Source: Desulfobacterales bacterium (GTDB lineage Bacteria > Desulfobacterota > DSM-4660 > Desulfatiglandales > Desulfatiglandaceae). Taken from it: a stretch of 6,114 nucleotides of DNA. This document shows, piece by piece, positions 6,093-6,114 of this stretch (position 1 is the stretch's first letter; every line of letters begins with the position of its first letter). The DNA is taken from contig JAKLQB010000644.1 in the NCBI GenBank assembly GCA_022013615.1, positions 1-6,114 of the forward strand, in the 5' to 3' direction. The notes under the pieces were generated by a model that saw nothing but the letters and a program-made list of their open reading frames with translations, was not told the origin of the DNA and ran no database searches. A program made the translations under genes and the position numbers.

Positions 6093-6114
6093 ACGTAATA
6101 TGAGGCGTACACCC
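6093..6114. repeat. Terminal inverted repeat at the transposase 5' end
   Basis: Twenty-two bases ending GGCGTACACCC are the perfect reverse complement of 4691-4712. The repeat ends on the last base of the window, so its true outer boundary cannot be verified here. Confidence 0.92.

Larger units (their letters stand above)
4691..6114 (-). mobile_element. ISKra4-type insertion sequence, apparently complete
   Basis: A 1424-bp element bounded by perfect 22-bp inverted repeats (4691-4712 and 6093-6114), both beginning GGGTGTACGCC from the outside. It carries a single full-length transposase on the minus strand with its own promoter. The length fits the compact members of the ISKra4 family. The stop codon of the transposase lies inside the repeat at 4691-4712, which is tight packing typical of an active IS. 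The outer repeat ends on the last base of the window, so the far flank and any target-site duplication cannot be seen, and the repeat may extend by a base or more. The element lies 139 bp upstream of the acyl-CoA synthetase and reads towards it. Confidence 0.88.

Noticed and set aside
1..6114. CRISPR array, tRNA, rRNA or riboswitch
   Set aside because: No regularly spaced repeats, no cloverleaf or rRNA-like sequence, and no leader long enough with a recognisable aptamer pattern was seen on either strand.

Overview
All genes in this 6.1 kb window lie on the minus strand, so transcription runs from high to low coordinates. The base composition is moderate. The gene set (a short-form alpha-glucan phosphorylase, an ADP-forming acyl-CoA synthetase and a remnant of a cofactor-dependent phosphoglycerate mutase) suits an anaerobic or fermentative bacterium, possibly of the Desulfobacterota/deltaproteobacterial type. 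That taxonomic guess is inference from gene content; nothing in the window proves it.

Layout in transcription order. (1) 6114-4691: an apparently intact ISKra4-type insertion sequence. It has perfect 22-bp terminal inverted repeats, a DDE transposase of about 435 aa whose stop codon lies inside one repeat, and a strong sigma70-like promoter overlapped by a dyad next to the start codon. The outer repeat ends on the last base of the window. (2) 4690-4552: a short spacer with no gene and no visible terminator. (3) 4551-2510: an ADP-forming acyl-CoA synthetase split over two overlapping frames. The alpha part (CoA-binding and ligase domains, active-site His255) leads into the beta part (ATP-grasp). 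The beta frame begins at a perfect AGGAGG plus ATG buried in the alpha frame. The alpha frame runs on for about 115 codons of non-homologous sequence. A -1 frameshift at this junction would give a fused protein of about 680 aa. (4) 2509-2335: the last roughly 50 codons of a phosphoglycerate mutase (gpmA-like) with no start, joined almost directly to the end of the synthetase. (5) 2319-163: alpha-glucan phosphorylase, full length for the short form, starting 15 bp after the gpmA remnant. (6) 162-1: non-coding, with a 10-bp-stem hairpin and a degenerate heptamer repeat.

Functionally, the phosphorylase releases glucose-1-phosphate from stored glucan, phosphoglycerate mutase is a glycolytic step, and the synthetase makes ATP from an acyl-CoA at the end of fermentation. 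The region therefore looks like a storage-glucan/fermentation energy locus that has been rearranged: gpmA is truncated, the synthetase is split or frameshifted, and an IS sits upstream. The observations most worth checking are the alpha/beta junction of the synthetase, which combines an internal Shine-Dalgarno with a C-AAA-AAG slip site in the correct -1 direction, and the promoter/hairpin arrangement at the transposase start, which resembles the anti-read-through design of IS10 and IS50.
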